NCBI GenBank assembly: GCA_028278525.1 | Contig: JANQEE010000006.1 | Location: 186,001 to 250,000, forward strand | Source of the DNA: Minwuiaceae bacterium | GTDB lineage: Bacteria > Pseudomonadota > Alphaproteobacteria > Minwuiales > Minwuiaceae | Direction of reading: 5' to 3' | Length of the DNA stretch: 64,000 nt | Shown here: in pieces, positions 17,202-26,310 of the stretch | How the letters are laid out: every line of letters starts with the position of its first letter | Numbering within the stretch: position 1 is the stretch's first letter | Notes under the pieces: generated by a model | Told to the model about the DNA's origin: nothing | The model's input: the letters and a program-made list of their open reading frames with translations, nothing else | Database searches by the model: none | Program-made: the position numbers and the translations under genes

Positions 17202-17855
17202 ATGATGACCGACCAATTAAGCCGTGACGTGCCGCTCAGGCCGACCGAGGCCGCGCTGCTGTTCATCGACGTGCAGAACTTCTCGGCGACACCGGAGGGC
17301 GGCGAATGGAAAGGCATGGACCCGGCGGCACTGGAATCAGAATGCGGGTATTACTTCGACCGGCTGCGCACCGTGGCCGTGCCGAATATGCAGAAGCTTG
17401 CCGCCGCCTGCCGCCATGCCGGTATCGAGGTGCTGTACACGGTGATCGAGAGCCTCACCCTCGACGGACGCGACCGCAGCCTGGATTACAAGATCACCGG
17501 ATTCAACGTGCCGAAAGGATCCTGGGACGCCCGGGTGATCGACGAGATCGCGCCGCAGGGCGACGAGATCGTGCTGCCGAAAACCTCGTCCAGCGTGTTC
17601 ATCTCAACCAACATCGACTATCTGCTGCGCAACCTCGGCGTCCGCTATCTGGTGCTGTGCGGCATGCTGACGGACCAATGCGTGGAATCGGCGGTGCGCG
17701 ACGCCTGCGACCTCGGCTATCTGGTGACGCTGGTGCCCGACGCCTGCGCCACCATGGACCAGGCGCGCCACGACAACACGTTGAAGGCGATCAAAGGTTA
17801 CTGCCGGCAGCGCAATACCGATGAACTGATTGCGGAGATAAAAGGCCTGCGCTAG
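17202..17855 (+). CDS. Isochorismatase-family cysteine hydrolase
   Basis: A 217-residue hydrolase. The catalytic triad can be read as Asp in L-F-I-D-V-Q-N-F (near 23), Lys in L-P-K-T-S-S-S, and the nucleophile Cys in G-M-L-T-D-Q-C-V-E-S-A-V-R-D-A. The family cleaves ureido or amide bonds (N-carbamoylsarcosine, ureidoacrylate, nicotinamide) or isochorismate. It is the last gene of the importer operon, 13 bp after the amidohydrolase. Together they suggest uptake and stepwise hydrolysis of a nitrogenous compound. ATG 17202 or ATG 17205 can start it. Confidence 0.85.
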   Translation: MMTDQLSRDVPLRPTEAALLFIDVQNFSATPEGGEWKGMDPAALESECGYYFDRLRTVAVPNMQKLAAACRHAGIEVLYTVIESLTLDGRDRSLDYKITGFNVPKGSWDARVIDEIAPQGDEIVLPKTSSSVFISTNIDYLLRNLGVRYLVLCGMLTDQCVESAVRDACDLGYLVTLVPDACATMDQARHDNTLKAIKGYCRQRNTDELIAEIKGLR

Positions 17856-17865
17856 GGAAGCGCCG

Positions 17866-18504
17866 TTACCGCCGCACGGTCGCGCGCTCGATCTTCGCCA
17901 GCGCCTGTTGCAGCAGCACGTCGCGCCGGCGGATCTCGTCGGCGTGGCGGTCTTCCTTGTGTTTGAGTTCGGCTCTGGCTTCCTGGCGCTCGCGGGCGAA
18001 GCGCTGGCGTTCGGCGTGATGCCGCTCCGACTGGGCCGATAGTTGCGAAGCCTGTTCCTGCACCGTCTGGCGTAGGCTTTTCACTTCCGCTTCCAGCCTG
18101 TGGATCTGCCTTTTCAGATCCTGCGCCCATAGGGCGTAAACGGCGTCGGCCCCGTCATCCCGTTGGGCCGGCACTGCCGCCGTGGGAGCGGTCGGCGCCG
18201 GTAGTAACGCGTGCTCGCGGTCGCCGACGATCAGGCCGAGATTGGAGAGCGGCACTTCCCAGTGGCCCTTAACGGCTTCGACCGCCTGGAGCGGACTGCC
18301 GGTGTCTACCTCGTAAAGCCGCGCGACCATCAGATAGGCGGATGGCTGCTCGTTGCTGTTGACCTGGCGGCCGTCCACCATGGCGCCGTCGACCTGATTG
18401 AAATACCGTTCCGCATCGCCACGGGCGGCGAACGCCCTGCAGGCGGTCTCTTCGATGTTTCCGTCGGCCGACGTGATATCGGCCGCCACCACATAGGTCT
18501 TCAC
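17866..18504 (-). CDS. Coiled-coil protein of unknown function
   Basis: A 212-residue protein not recognised as a known family. Residues 1 to about 95 look folded (M-K-T-Y-V-V-A-A-D-I-T start, E-R-Y-F-N-Q-V-D-G-A motif). A Pro/Ala linker follows, and residues 120-210 form a long charged coiled coil rich in Glu, Arg and Gln. There is no signal peptide or membrane segment, so a cytoplasmic location is likely. GTG 18504 is preceded by AAGGGA. It lies 59 bp downstream of the giant AAA/repeat gene on the same strand, so it is probably the third gene of that operon and could be an adaptor to its cytoplasmic ATPase. Confidence 0.75.
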   Translation of the reverse strand: MKTYVVAADITSADGNIEETACRAFAARGDAERYFNQVDGAMVDGRQVNSNEQPSAYLMVARLYEVDTGSPLQAVEAVKGHWEVPLSNLGLIVGDREHALLPAPTAPTAAVPAQRDDGADAVYALWAQDLKRQIHRLEAEVKSLRQTVQEQASQLSAQSERHHAERQRFARERQEARAELKHKEDRHADEIRRRDVLLQQALAKIERATVRR

Positions 18505-18562
18505 GCACGCCGTCCCTTGGTGGTCCGTCGGGTTCCGTTGCCCGACTGGAACCTGATCATTT

Positions 18563-21500
18563 CTAATTGGTATTCGCGGGGGTTGTCGATACGGAGTTTC
18601 CGCTATCGGCCGCGCCTACCTTTTCTGCGGCGGTTCTGAGGTCGGTGGAGGCATTCAACCATGCGGTCAGGGCCTCTATGTGCGATTCGGCTTCCGAATC
18701 GCCGTTGGCGATGGCCTTCTCGTACCAAGCCATCGCCTTAATCGGATCGGCCGACGCGCCGATCACGCCCAGGGTTGCGTGAACGACCGGATCGTAGGTT
18801 TTGCCGACCGCCGTGGCGGCGCGCGCGCTGCCGCTGTCGGCGGCCAGTTCGAACAACAGCCTGGCGGAAGACACATCGCGAAGATCCAGCAGGGTATCGC
18901 CACGTTTTATCAGGGCGACGATCTTCGGCGATTCGACGTCCGGTTTCGGTGTCGGTGCAATCGATTTGGTCTGCTGCGGGACCGGCACCGGGGCGGCGGC
19001 GACGGCCACGGGTTTTGCCGGCGCCGTCAGCGTGACCTGCAAGGTCGTTTCGGTTGACGCCTCGTCACCGCCGTCCCGCGACCGGGCGATGACGGTGAGG
19101 ACGGTGCTTCCCGCGTGGCCTTCCGCGGTCGTCAGCGCAAGGTCACCCAGGCTGAACTGGTCGACCTCCCAAGCGCCGCCGCCGGCTTTTTCGCCGGCCG
19201 ACAGCGTCATGCCGTCGGCTAGCCCTTCGATCCGTAGGGTCAGGACTTCCGAACCGTCGTTGTCGCCGGGCGCGGCGTCGATCGGCAGGGATACCGTCTC
19301 GCCCGCGACGCCTTCGGCGTCCTTGACCGCAAGCATTGGCGGATCGGCCACCGGCGAAACGGCGATGCGAAGGTCCGTGGATTCGTCGACGGCTTCGTCG
19401 CTACCGCGCTCGCGGCTCAGCGCCGTGACGGAGAGGGTGATGTCGCCGCTGAAATCCTCGGGTGGCGTCAGCGCCAGACCGGTCAGGTCTTCCGGGTCTA
19501 GCGCCCAAATGCCCTCGGACCCGCTGCTGCCTTTGGACAGCGTGCTGCCGTCCGGCAGGCCGGCAATCGCCAGCGACAAGGTCTCGGAACCGTCCGGGTC
19601 GCCGCTTGCCGCAGCGATGTCGAGCGCAATCGCGGTGTCTTCGTCGCCGGTCGCGTCGGCCACTGTCAACGACGGCAGGTCCGTTACCGGCGCCACTTCG
19701 ACGGAGAGCATTTCGGACACCTCCGCGCTGGCCCTGTTGGCCTGCTCCCGGCTCGTCGCTGTAACGGCAAGCTCGAATTGGCCGCTGAAACCCTCGGGCG
19801 GCGTCATCGTCAGGCCTTCCAGGTCGGTTTTCGCCAAACGCCAGACGCCGGTGCTGACTGCCTCGCCGCCGTTGAGGCTGGCGCCTTCCGGAAGGCCGGC
19901 TATGACGATCTCAAGGCTTTCCGACCCGTCCTCGTCGCTCACGTCGGCTGAAATCGTCAGCGCGATCCCGGTGTCCTCTCGTCCGGATGCGGGTTCCACG
20001 GTCAATTGCGGCGGGTCCGCAACGGCGGCCAACTCGATGTTGATCGTTCGGCTTGCCTCGGCGCTGTCTTCGTTGGCCGGTTCGGTGCTGGTGGCAACGA
20101 TATTCAGCGCGATGTCCGTGTCGCTGTCGGCCGGCAGCGTCAGCGTCAGGCCCGGCAGATCCTCCGGGCGCAATATCCAACGGCCGCCGTCCTGCTGCCG
20201 CCCGGCGGACAGGCGCGCGCCAGCAGGCACGCCGTCAACTGCGATCGTAAGCTCTTCGCGGCCGTTCGGTGCGCCGGTTTTCGCGTCGATCCGCAACGAG
20301 ACTGGCTCGTCCTCACGCCCCGCCGCGTCCTCGGCGTTAAGGATCGGCGGATCGGCAACCGGCTCGATAGCGATGCTCATGACGCCGCGGGCGCTATTGG
20401 TCTCGCCCTGATCCGTCGAACTGGCGGTGACCGAAAGATCGATGCGCCCGTTGAAATCGGGCGGCGGGGTGAGCGTTAGATCGACAAGGTCCGCTTCGGT
20501 CAGGGTGCGGCTTTCGCCTTTGCCGGTGCCGGCCGACAATTCGGCGCCCGGCGGCAGGCCTTCGACCGTCACCGACAAAGTCTCGCCCAGGCCGGTCGTC
20601 GCGGCGGCGACCTTCAACGGGATAACCGCGTCTTCTTTACCGGCGACGTCGTCCAGCGACAGCCGCGGCATATCCGCGACCGGTTCGATGGTCAGTGTCA
20701 TGTCGTCGCTGACCACCGTCCAGTCGGAGCCGTCAGTCGAGGTGGCCTCCACCGTCAGCGTCATGGTGCCGCTGTAGTTCTCCGGCGGCAGGGCGCGCAG
20801 GTCGGGCAGGTCCTCCGGAGACAGGCGCCACAGGCCCGCGGCCTGTTCGGTGCCGGCGGAGAGAACCGTACCTTCCGCGAAGCCGGCGATGGTAATCGCG
20901 ACGTCTTCACTATCGTTCGCCGCTTTGGCGGACAATGTCAGGCTGACCGGCTCGTCCTCCACGCCTCTAAGGTCGCTGACCGTGAGAGACGGCGTGTCCG
21001 CGACCGGCGAAACCATAATTGTCGCGGCCCGGTCGGTCAGGGCGATGTCATCGCCTTCCGCCGCCTTCGCGACGATGCTCAGGCGCACGGCGCCGTTGAA
21101 ATCCGGTGGCGGCAGAAACGTCAGGCGCTCCAGGTCCGCGGACGGCAGTATCCAGCCGCCTTCGCCGTCGGGCTCGCCGGCGGAGAACCGGGCGCCGGCA
21201 GGCAGACCGTGAACGGTGAGCGTCAGGGATTCCGATCCGTCGCCGTCCGATATCGATGCGCCGATCGGGAAGATGATCGGTTCGTCTTCCCTTCCCATGG
21301 CGTCGATCACGGTGAGCGACGGTACATCCGCCGTCGGGTCGATACGGACGTTGATCTTCGCGCTGGTGTCGATCGCGTCGCCGTTTCTCGCCTCGGCGGC
21401 CTGGGCTGTTACCGTCAGCGTGAAGTCGTCGCTGCTGTTTGCCGGCGGGGTGATCGTCAGGCCGGTATGATCGCCCGGCATCAGCGACCAGCGGCCGCCG

Positions 21501-23479
21501 CCGAGATGGGTCCCGGCCGACAGGGTGGCGCCGTCGGGCACGCCCGCAATCAGCAGGGTCAGGGTTTCCGAGCCGTCGTTGTCGGCCAGCGCGACCGCTA
21601 TATCCAGCGGGATTGCGCTGTCTTCGCGCCCGGCGACATCCGTTACCGTGAGAATCGGAATGTCTGCCGCCGGTACAACGTCGACCGTCATTTTGCTCGA
21701 CGTGACCGCGCCCTTGATGGCGGATCCTGCGGTCACCGTCAGGTCGAAGCTGCCGTCCCCGTTTTCCGGCGGCGTCAGCATCAATCCTTCCAGTTGTCCG
21801 GCCGTGAGTTTCCATCCGGCTTCGCCGTCCGCCGATCCGGCGGAAAGCGTCGCGCCCTGCGGCAATCCGGAAACGGTGACCGGTAGGTCCGGCTGGCCGT
21901 CTCCGGCCGCCAACGTAATATCCAGGGCAATCGGATTGTCTTCCAGCGTCTGGATGTCGCTGACGGCCAACTGCGGCACCTGGACATCCGCTGCCGGCAC
22001 GCCGGCCGGGCCGGCGGCGGGTGCGATATCCGTCGCGCCGTCGGAGTCGGCGAGCGCGGAGGTTACCGGCGCGTCGGCCGCCGCCGCGCTGTCGGGGCCG
22101 GCCGGCGGCACGACTTCCACGGTCACGGACCGGTCTGCCGGGCTCAGGTAGTAGGCCGCGCCGGCCGTCGCCAACAGGGCGGCGGCAATCGCCGTGGCAC
22201 CGGCCAGCGCGGGCCGCCTCGGCATTTTGGCAATCAACGCGGGCAACGTCTGTGCAGGTGCGGCTGTTTCGCCGTCGGTCTGATCGGCCTCGTTTGCCGC
22301 TTGAACGGCGCGTTCGACGAACGTCGGGGGGGTGGGCGTTTCGCCCTTGGCGGGCTTCTCTGGAATTAGCGGGTTTATTAGCGTCTCGTCGATGTCGATC
22401 GGCTTCGACTGTGCGCCCAGGTCCGATTTCGGAGGCGGGTCCGACGCTGGCCGCTGATCGGTCACCGCTGGCGCGCCGCGCCCGCTTTCCAGGGCGGGCG
22501 CATCGGTCAATGTGCTTTGCAGAACCTGGCGGTCGAATGTTGCCCATTGGATCTGCAGCGACTGGCCGTCGACGGTCAGGCCCAACGCCGAATCCCCGGC
22601 CGACAGGTCGGCGGCGACGATCCGCACCGCCAACAGCTTGGGTACCGGTGCCGCAACCGCCCCGTCGCCCACCATTTCCGCTGTTGTCGCCGGCGCGATC
22701 TTATCGTCGGCTTGCCGAACCGCGTCGGCCGTTACGATCTTGTAGGAATTCCGCACCGCCAAGTCCAGGGAACGCCGGCACAGACGGTTGATCTCGGGCG
22801 GTACGCCGCCCGACCGTGCCGCGATCAGGGCGACTGCTTCGTCGTCGAATAAAGGTTTGCCGCCATAGCCCGCGGTTCGTAGCCGGTGCACGATGTAGTC
22901 GCCGACATCCGTCGCCGCGACCGGGTCCAGCCTGTGATGCGCCGATATGGCCCGTTTCAGCGTCAGTAGCGGACCGTCGTTAAGCCGTTTCTGCAATGCC
23001 GGCGTCGCCGTCATGATTACCCTGACCAGCCGCCGCTTGCCGGATTTCAGGTCGGCCAGATTGCGGATACCGATCAGCGTCTCATCGGCCAATTCGCTGA
23101 CGTCGTCCAAAAGCAGGACGGCGGTTTCGCCACTTTTGGCAAGGGCGGGACGCAGTATCCTGCGCCATTCTTCCAGGTTGCGCGCCGCTTCCGGTTGCTT
23201 CGCAATCCCCTTGCCGACCGCAAGGGCTGCGAACAGGTCCGTGGCTGTATCCTCCGGCGCGCAACAATGCAGCACCGCGTCCGGATGCCCGGCGGCCAGC
23301 TTCCGCAACAATATTGACTTGCCCGCGCCTTCCGCACCCGTAATCAGCACGATGCCCCGGATGCGCCCGGTCGTCAGGTAACCGCTAATCGCCTCGAATT
23401 TCGGACCGGCGACATAGAACCGGGGTTCCGCCCGGTCACCGAACGGATCTTCGCGCAATCCAAATAAAGGGTCCGGCAT
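18563..23479 (-). CDS. Giant AAA ATPase with nine periplasmic Ig/cadherin-like repeats
   Basis: 1,638 residues. Residues 1 to about 265 are an ExeA/GspA-type AAA ATPase: start P-L-F-G-L-R-E-D-P-F, Walker A G-A-E-G-A-G-K-S (48-55), Walker B V-L-L-L-D-D (121-126), and G-G-V-P-P-E-I-N-R-L-C near 229. A disordered linker leads to one membrane helix near 422-445, which would place the rest in the periplasm. Nine repeats of 105-112 residues fill about 500-1485, and the last about 110 residues resemble a Sel1/TPR-like helical module (A-D-P-I-K-A-M-A-W-Y-E-K-A). GspA proteins share the ATPase-TM plan but carry a peptidoglycan-binding domain where this has adhesin-like repeats. It is co-directional with the TAXI receptor gene upstream. 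Function unknown. Confidence 0.88.
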   Translation of the reverse strand: MPDPLFGLREDPFGDRAEPRFYVAGPKFEAISGYLTTGRIRGIVLITGAEGAGKSILLRKLAAGHPDAVLHCCAPEDTATDLFAALAVGKGIAKQPEAARNLEEWRRILRPALAKSGETAVLLLDDVSELADETLIGIRNLADLKSGKRRLVRVIMTATPALQKRLNDGPLLTLKRAISAHHRLDPVAATDVGDYIVHRLRTAGYGGKPLFDDEAVALIAARSGGVPPEINRLCRRSLDLAVRNSYKIVTADAVRQADDKIAPATTAEMVGDGAVAAPVPKLLAVRIVAADLSAGDSALGLTVDGQSLQIQWATFDRQVLQSTLTDAPALESGRGAPAVTDQRPASDPPPKSDLGAQSKPIDIDETLINPLIPEKPAKGETPTPPTFVERAVQAANEADQTDGETAAPAQTLPALIAKMPRRPALAGATAIAAALLATAGAAYYLSPADRSVTVEVVPPAGPDSAAAADAPVTSALADSDGATDIAPAAGPAGVPAADVQVPQLAVSDIQTLEDNPIALDITLAAGDGQPDLPVTVSGLPQGATLSAGSADGEAGWKLTAGQLEGLMLTPPENGDGSFDLTVTAGSAIKGAVTSSKMTVDVVPAADIPILTVTDVAGREDSAIPLDIAVALADNDGSETLTLLIAGVPDGATLSAGTHLGGGRWSLMPGDHTGLTITPPANSSDDFTLTVTAQAAEARNGDAIDTSAKINVRIDPTADVPSLTVIDAMGREDEPIIFPIGASISDGDGSESLTLTVHGLPAGARFSAGEPDGEGGWILPSADLERLTFLPPPDFNGAVRLSIVAKAAEGDDIALTDRAATIMVSPVADTPSLTVSDLRGVEDEPVSLTLSAKAANDSEDVAITIAGFAEGTVLSAGTEQAAGLWRLSPEDLPDLRALPPENYSGTMTLTVEATSTDGSDWTVVSDDMTLTIEPVADMPRLSLDDVAGKEDAVIPLKVAAATTGLGETLSVTVEGLPPGAELSAGTGKGESRTLTEADLVDLTLTPPPDFNGRIDLSVTASSTDQGETNSARGVMSIAIEPVADPPILNAEDAAGREDEPVSLRIDAKTGAPNGREELTIAVDGVPAGARLSAGRQQDGGRWILRPEDLPGLTLTLPADSDTDIALNIVATSTEPANEDSAEASRTINIELAAVADPPQLTVEPASGREDTGIALTISADVSDEDGSESLEIVIAGLPEGASLNGGEAVSTGVWRLAKTDLEGLTMTPPEGFSGQFELAVTATSREQANRASAEVSEMLSVEVAPVTDLPSLTVADATGDEDTAIALDIAAASGDPDGSETLSLAIAGLPDGSTLSKGSSGSEGIWALDPEDLTGLALTPPEDFSGDITLSVTALSRERGSDEAVDESTDLRIAVSPVADPPMLAVKDAEGVAGETVSLPIDAAPGDNDGSEVLTLRIEGLADGMTLSAGEKAGGGAWEVDQFSLGDLALTTAEGHAGSTVLTVIARSRDGGDEASTETTLQVTLTAPAKPVAVAAAPVPVPQQTKSIAPTPKPDVESPKIVALIKRGDTLLDLRDVSSARLLFELAADSGSARAATAVGKTYDPVVHATLGVIGASADPIKAMAWYEKAIANGDSEAESHIEALTAWLNASTDLRTAAEKVGAADSGNSVSTTPANTN
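19020..21982 (-). repeat. Nine tandem about-108-residue Ig/cadherin-like repeats
   Basis: Each unit begins with P-x-L-x-V-x-D, then G-x-E-D and a hydrophobic strand. D-x-D-G-S-E-x-L-x-L, G-L-P-x-G-A-x-L-S-A-G, a W-x-L strand and L-x-x-L-x-x-T-P-P follow, and units end near V-x-P-V-A-D. Units are clearly homologous but diverged, so this is old duplication rather than recent expansion. The acidic D-G-S-E and E-D positions resemble calcium-binding sites of bacterial adhesin domains. The ninth unit has lost the E-D pair (V-A-G-E) and the TPP motif. Confidence 0.85.
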
Positions 23480-23584
23480 TTCAGATATCGTTCAACTGCG
23501 GAAAGTTATCGGTGTCGGCCGGCACACGCCGACCCGCTACATTGGGTCGAGGTATGCCGGATTACGCTCATACTGTCCGGCCGG

Positions 23585-24679
23585 CTATTGGGTCTGTTGC
23601 TTTTGCCATTTGATGAATTGTCGGAATAGTTCGTCGCTGTCTGTGGTGCCGGTGCCGCCCTCGGCCTGTTTCTCGTCCAGAAAAGTCTTGAACGCCGATT
23701 TCAGGTCTTTGTTGGACGACTGGCTTTTCGCCAGCCATTGCTTGGCCGGGGCAAACCGGGTCCAGCCGGGCAGTTCGGCGCTGATGTTGACTTCCTTCCA
23801 TTTCGGGTGGCGCGGCGCCAGCTCCAGGTCGGTGAAGCTGGTGAAGAACGCATCGATGAAGCGCGACACCTTGCGGTAGCGCCACTGCTCCGAATTCCAG
23901 TTATAGACAGCCATGACCGCGCCGACCGCCAGGGTATCCACCGGCGCGTCCGCCGGCACCAGGCCGGGATAGTCGTCGCCGGTCAGGCGCGCCGGCAGGT
24001 AGGTTTCCAGCAGCTTGGGGCTGTAGTCGATCGGCAGGAAATGCACGCCGGAATCCTGACCTAGTTGCCGAAACAGGCTGGTCGGCTTGCCGGCCACATA
24101 GACCAGCGCGGCGATCTCGCCGGACTTCACCTTTTCCATGGCCAGGCCCTGGTCGAAGCTGGTGGCGTCCACGTTCAGCCCCAGGGCGTCGAACACGATC
24201 GTCGCCGTCATGAACGTGCCGCTGCCGCGTACACCGAAATTGACCTGCTTGCCGGCCAGATCCTTGGTCGAGGTAATGTCCTTGCCGGCAATCAGGTGGA
24301 TCTCTTCGTTGTAGAGCTTGGTAACGTATTGAATTTTCTGGTCGATCTGCGGGTAGATGTTCTCTCGTTTGATGAAGGTCAGAACGTCCGATTGCACGAT
24401 GCCGATATCGATGCCCTTGAGGTAGAGGATGTCGGCGATGTTCTGGACCGAGCCTTTGCCGATCATCGGCAGGACCCGCAGTTCGTTGCCGTTGTCCAGC
24501 ACGGAAGCCAGGTCGGCGGCGATGCGGACGTAGGTGCCGTTTATCCCGCCGGAAATAATTCCGACAGTGCCCTGATTTACCTGTTCGACGAGACTTCTGT
24601 CCTGTTGCGCCGCCGCGGCCGAAGCAAGCCACGCGCAGGCTGCAAATCCGATCAATATATTGGCGATACCCCTAAGCAT
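23585..24679 (-). CDS. TAXI-family TRAP-type solute receptor (orphan)
   Basis: A 364-residue exported protein. The signal peptide (L-I-G-F-A-A-C-A-W-L-A-S-A core, cleavage near A-A-A-A) is followed by the TAXI hallmark G-I-I-S-G-G-I-N-G-T-Y, then M-I-G-K-G-S-V-Q-N-I, V-Q-S-D-V and N-F-G-V-R-G-S-G-T-F-M. TAXI receptors normally feed a fused DctMQ permease, but none is nearby. ATG 24679 with GGAGGA upstream is preferred; ATG 24700 is possible. The gap to the AAA/repeat gene is about 105 bp on the same strand, so the receptor may sense or deliver a ligand to that machinery. This last point is inference. Confidence 0.87.
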   Translation of the reverse strand: MLRGIANILIGFAACAWLASAAAAQQDRSLVEQVNQGTVGIISGGINGTYVRIAADLASVLDNGNELRVLPMIGKGSVQNIADILYLKGIDIGIVQSDVLTFIKRENIYPQIDQKIQYVTKLYNEEIHLIAGKDITSTKDLAGKQVNFGVRGSGTFMTATIVFDALGLNVDATSFDQGLAMEKVKSGEIAALVYVAGKPTSLFRQLGQDSGVHFLPIDYSPKLLETYLPARLTGDDYPGLVPADAPVDTLAVGAVMAVYNWNSEQWRYRKVSRFIDAFFTSFTDLELAPRHPKWKEVNISAELPGWTRFAPAKQWLAKSQSSNKDLKSAFKTFLDEKQAEGGTGTTDSDELFRQFIKWQKQQTQ

Positions 24680-25066
24680 GGTCACAGAATCCTCCACCAT
24701 AGACTTTTCATAGTGCTGCCCGGCAATGCGCATATACAGTGTCATTTTCGTGGCCGTCGCTCTCTCGCCGGTTGAAATTGCCGGCTTACGCCACGGAATG
24801 GATAAAGGTCGGCCAGGGTACGGGGAATAGATCCCGTCGGAGACCGGTTTCGCGCCAGTTTATACCGCTGTTACGGCTGGATTGTGAGTCGATTCTTGCG
24901 CGCGAAAGCCTCTTCGGTGGGTGGAATGCGACAAGACTATGAAACATCGGTGATGCCGAACAGCGACAAGATTTGATAGGCTCCTTCTAACGAGAGGTTG
25001 AGTTGGTCATTTTTTGAAAAATAAACGGTGGCAGCGCCTTTTTGCTGCGGGAACGGAGACCGGACA
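24680..25066. other. Divergent intergenic region without a gene
   Basis: This 387-bp region separates the TAXI operon (minus) from a small secreted-protein gene (plus) and must hold both promoters. No confident -35/-10 pair, riboswitch or RNA gene was recognised. The only visible element is an AT palindrome, ATTTTT-TG-AAAAAT, at 25009-25022, about 45 bp before the plus-strand gene. Short open frames here have neither ribosome-binding sites nor family features. Confidence 0.6.
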
Positions 25067-25549
25067 ATGTGGCGCCTCGTTCTTGTTGTTTTGAGTGGGT
25101 TTGGGTTGACGACATTGGTGATGGCGGAGGCCGCGGCGCAGCAGGCGGGCCGGCAGGACGCCTATTGCAACGCATCGCCGCAGGACGTGGATGAAGTGCG
25201 CGGATTGCTGGTCACGCTGGGCTATGAGACGGAAACGGTTGAAGCCGGCTGCGGGCCGCTGATGCAAAAGGCGATCCGCGCGTTTTGGAGCGGCGTGGGC
25301 CGCGCGCCCAGCGCCACGATTTCGACGGACCTTATCGCCGAGCTTCGGGTTGCCGCCGCCGCCAAGGCAAACCCTGGCGGTGACCTCCTCTGCGAGACTC
25401 GTATCGTGGCCATCACCGGCGATGTCCTGCGCCAGACCGGCGGTTGCCCCGACGGCGCGCCGGCGGCGTTAAGCCAGCGCCATCAGCGGCAGGTCGACGA
25501 GGTCATGCGCCGCAATCCGGTGTTCGAGATCGTCCGAACCCGGCCCTAG
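25067..25549 (+). CDS. Small secreted protein, possibly peptidoglycan-binding-like
   Basis: A 160-residue protein with a signal peptide (hydrophobic L-V-L-V-V-L-S-G-F-G-L, cleavage near A-E-A-A-A). The mature part has five Cys and a stretch V-R-G-L-L-V-T-L-G-Y-E-T followed by A-I-R-A-F-W, which resembles the PG_binding_1 pattern of a short helical wall-binding domain; this is a weak resemblance. The start is ATG 25067, with a GGAG site about 10 nt upstream. It is divergent from the TAXI operon and convergent with the second Liv importer. Confidence 0.7.
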   Translation: MWRLVLVVLSGFGLTTLVMAEAAAQQAGRQDAYCNASPQDVDEVRGLLVTLGYETETVEAGCGPLMQKAIRAFWSGVGRAPSATISTDLIAELRVAAAAKANPGGDLLCETRIVAITGDVLRQTGGCPDGAPAALSQRHQRQVDEVMRRNPVFEIVRTRP

Positions 25550-25555
25550 CCCGGC

Positions 25556-26308
25556 TCAATCGATCTGGTAGTCCAGCCACTCGGCGATCATGTCGCGCAG
25601 GCGTTCGTCGTCGGAAAACGCCGCGCGGTCGCCTTCGGCCCGGGTCTTGCCCAGGTCCAGCACGTAGATGTGGTCGGAGACGGCGGCGCATTGGCGGACG
25701 TTCTGGTCGACCAATACCACCGTGATGCCGGCCTCGGGCAGGGTGGTGATGAAATCGTAGATCTCGCGCGACAGCTTCGGCGCGATCATCGCCGTCGGCT
25801 CGTCCAGCAGGATGATGTCCGGCTCCAGGGTCAGCGATCGGCCGAGCTCCAGGAACCGTTGCTGGCCGCCACTCATGCTGCCCGCCATGTCGGTGCGTTT
25901 GTCCTTCAGGATCGGGAATTGCGCATAAACCCGCTCCAGCGCGTCGGCGATCCGCGCCTTGTCGCGGCGGAACGGCCAGCAGCCGAGCCTCAGGTTGTCC
26001 TCCACCGACAGCTCGTTGAACAGGCTGCGGTTCTGCGGCACGTAGGCGACGCCGCGGTTGACCATCTCGTAGGGCGGCAGGCCGTTGATCCGTTCGCCGC
26101 GCAGCATTACGTCGCCGGAGATCGGCTTCAGGAAGCCGTAGAGCGTCTTCAGCGCCGTCGACTTGCCGGCGCCGTTCGGCCCGATTATGCCGGTGATCCG
26201 GTTGCGGCGCATGCCGAGCGACAGACCGTTCAGGATGCGGATGTCGCCATGATAGGCGACCTGCACGTCGTTCAGTTCCATCACCGTATCTGCGGCAGCG
26301 TCGGTCAT
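25556..26308 (-). CDS. LivF-type ABC ATPase (second importer)
   Basis: A 250-residue ATPase with Walker A G-P-N-G-A-G-K-S-T, signature M-S-G-G-Q-Q-R-F-L-E-L-G-R and Walker B I-I-L-L-D-E-P-T-A. The signature is S-G-G-Q-Q-R, unlike the first importer's S-G-G-Q-Q-Q, so the two systems are not recent copies. ATG 26308 has GGGGAA upstream; a TTG at 26314 would overlap the LivG stop by 4 bp. It is the last gene of the minus-strand operon livM-livH-livG-livF. Confidence 0.92.
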   Translation of the reverse strand: MTDAAADTVMELNDVQVAYHGDIRILNGLSLGMRRNRITGIIGPNGAGKSTALKTLYGFLKPISGDVMLRGERINGLPPYEMVNRGVAYVPQNRSLFNELSVEDNLRLGCWPFRRDKARIADALERVYAQFPILKDKRTDMAGSMSGGQQRFLELGRSLTLEPDIILLDEPTAMIAPKLSREIYDFITTLPEAGITVVLVDQNVRQCAAVSDHIYVLDLGKTRAEGDRAAFSDDERLRDMIAEWLDYQID

Positions 26309-26310
26309 CG

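Noticed and set aside
18801-20411. A 536-codon open frame on the plus strand inside the giant repeat gene
   Set aside because: It is antisense to well-conserved Ig-like repeats, has low-complexity Ser/Ala/Pro composition and no ribosome-binding site; it is a by-product of GC-rich third positions.
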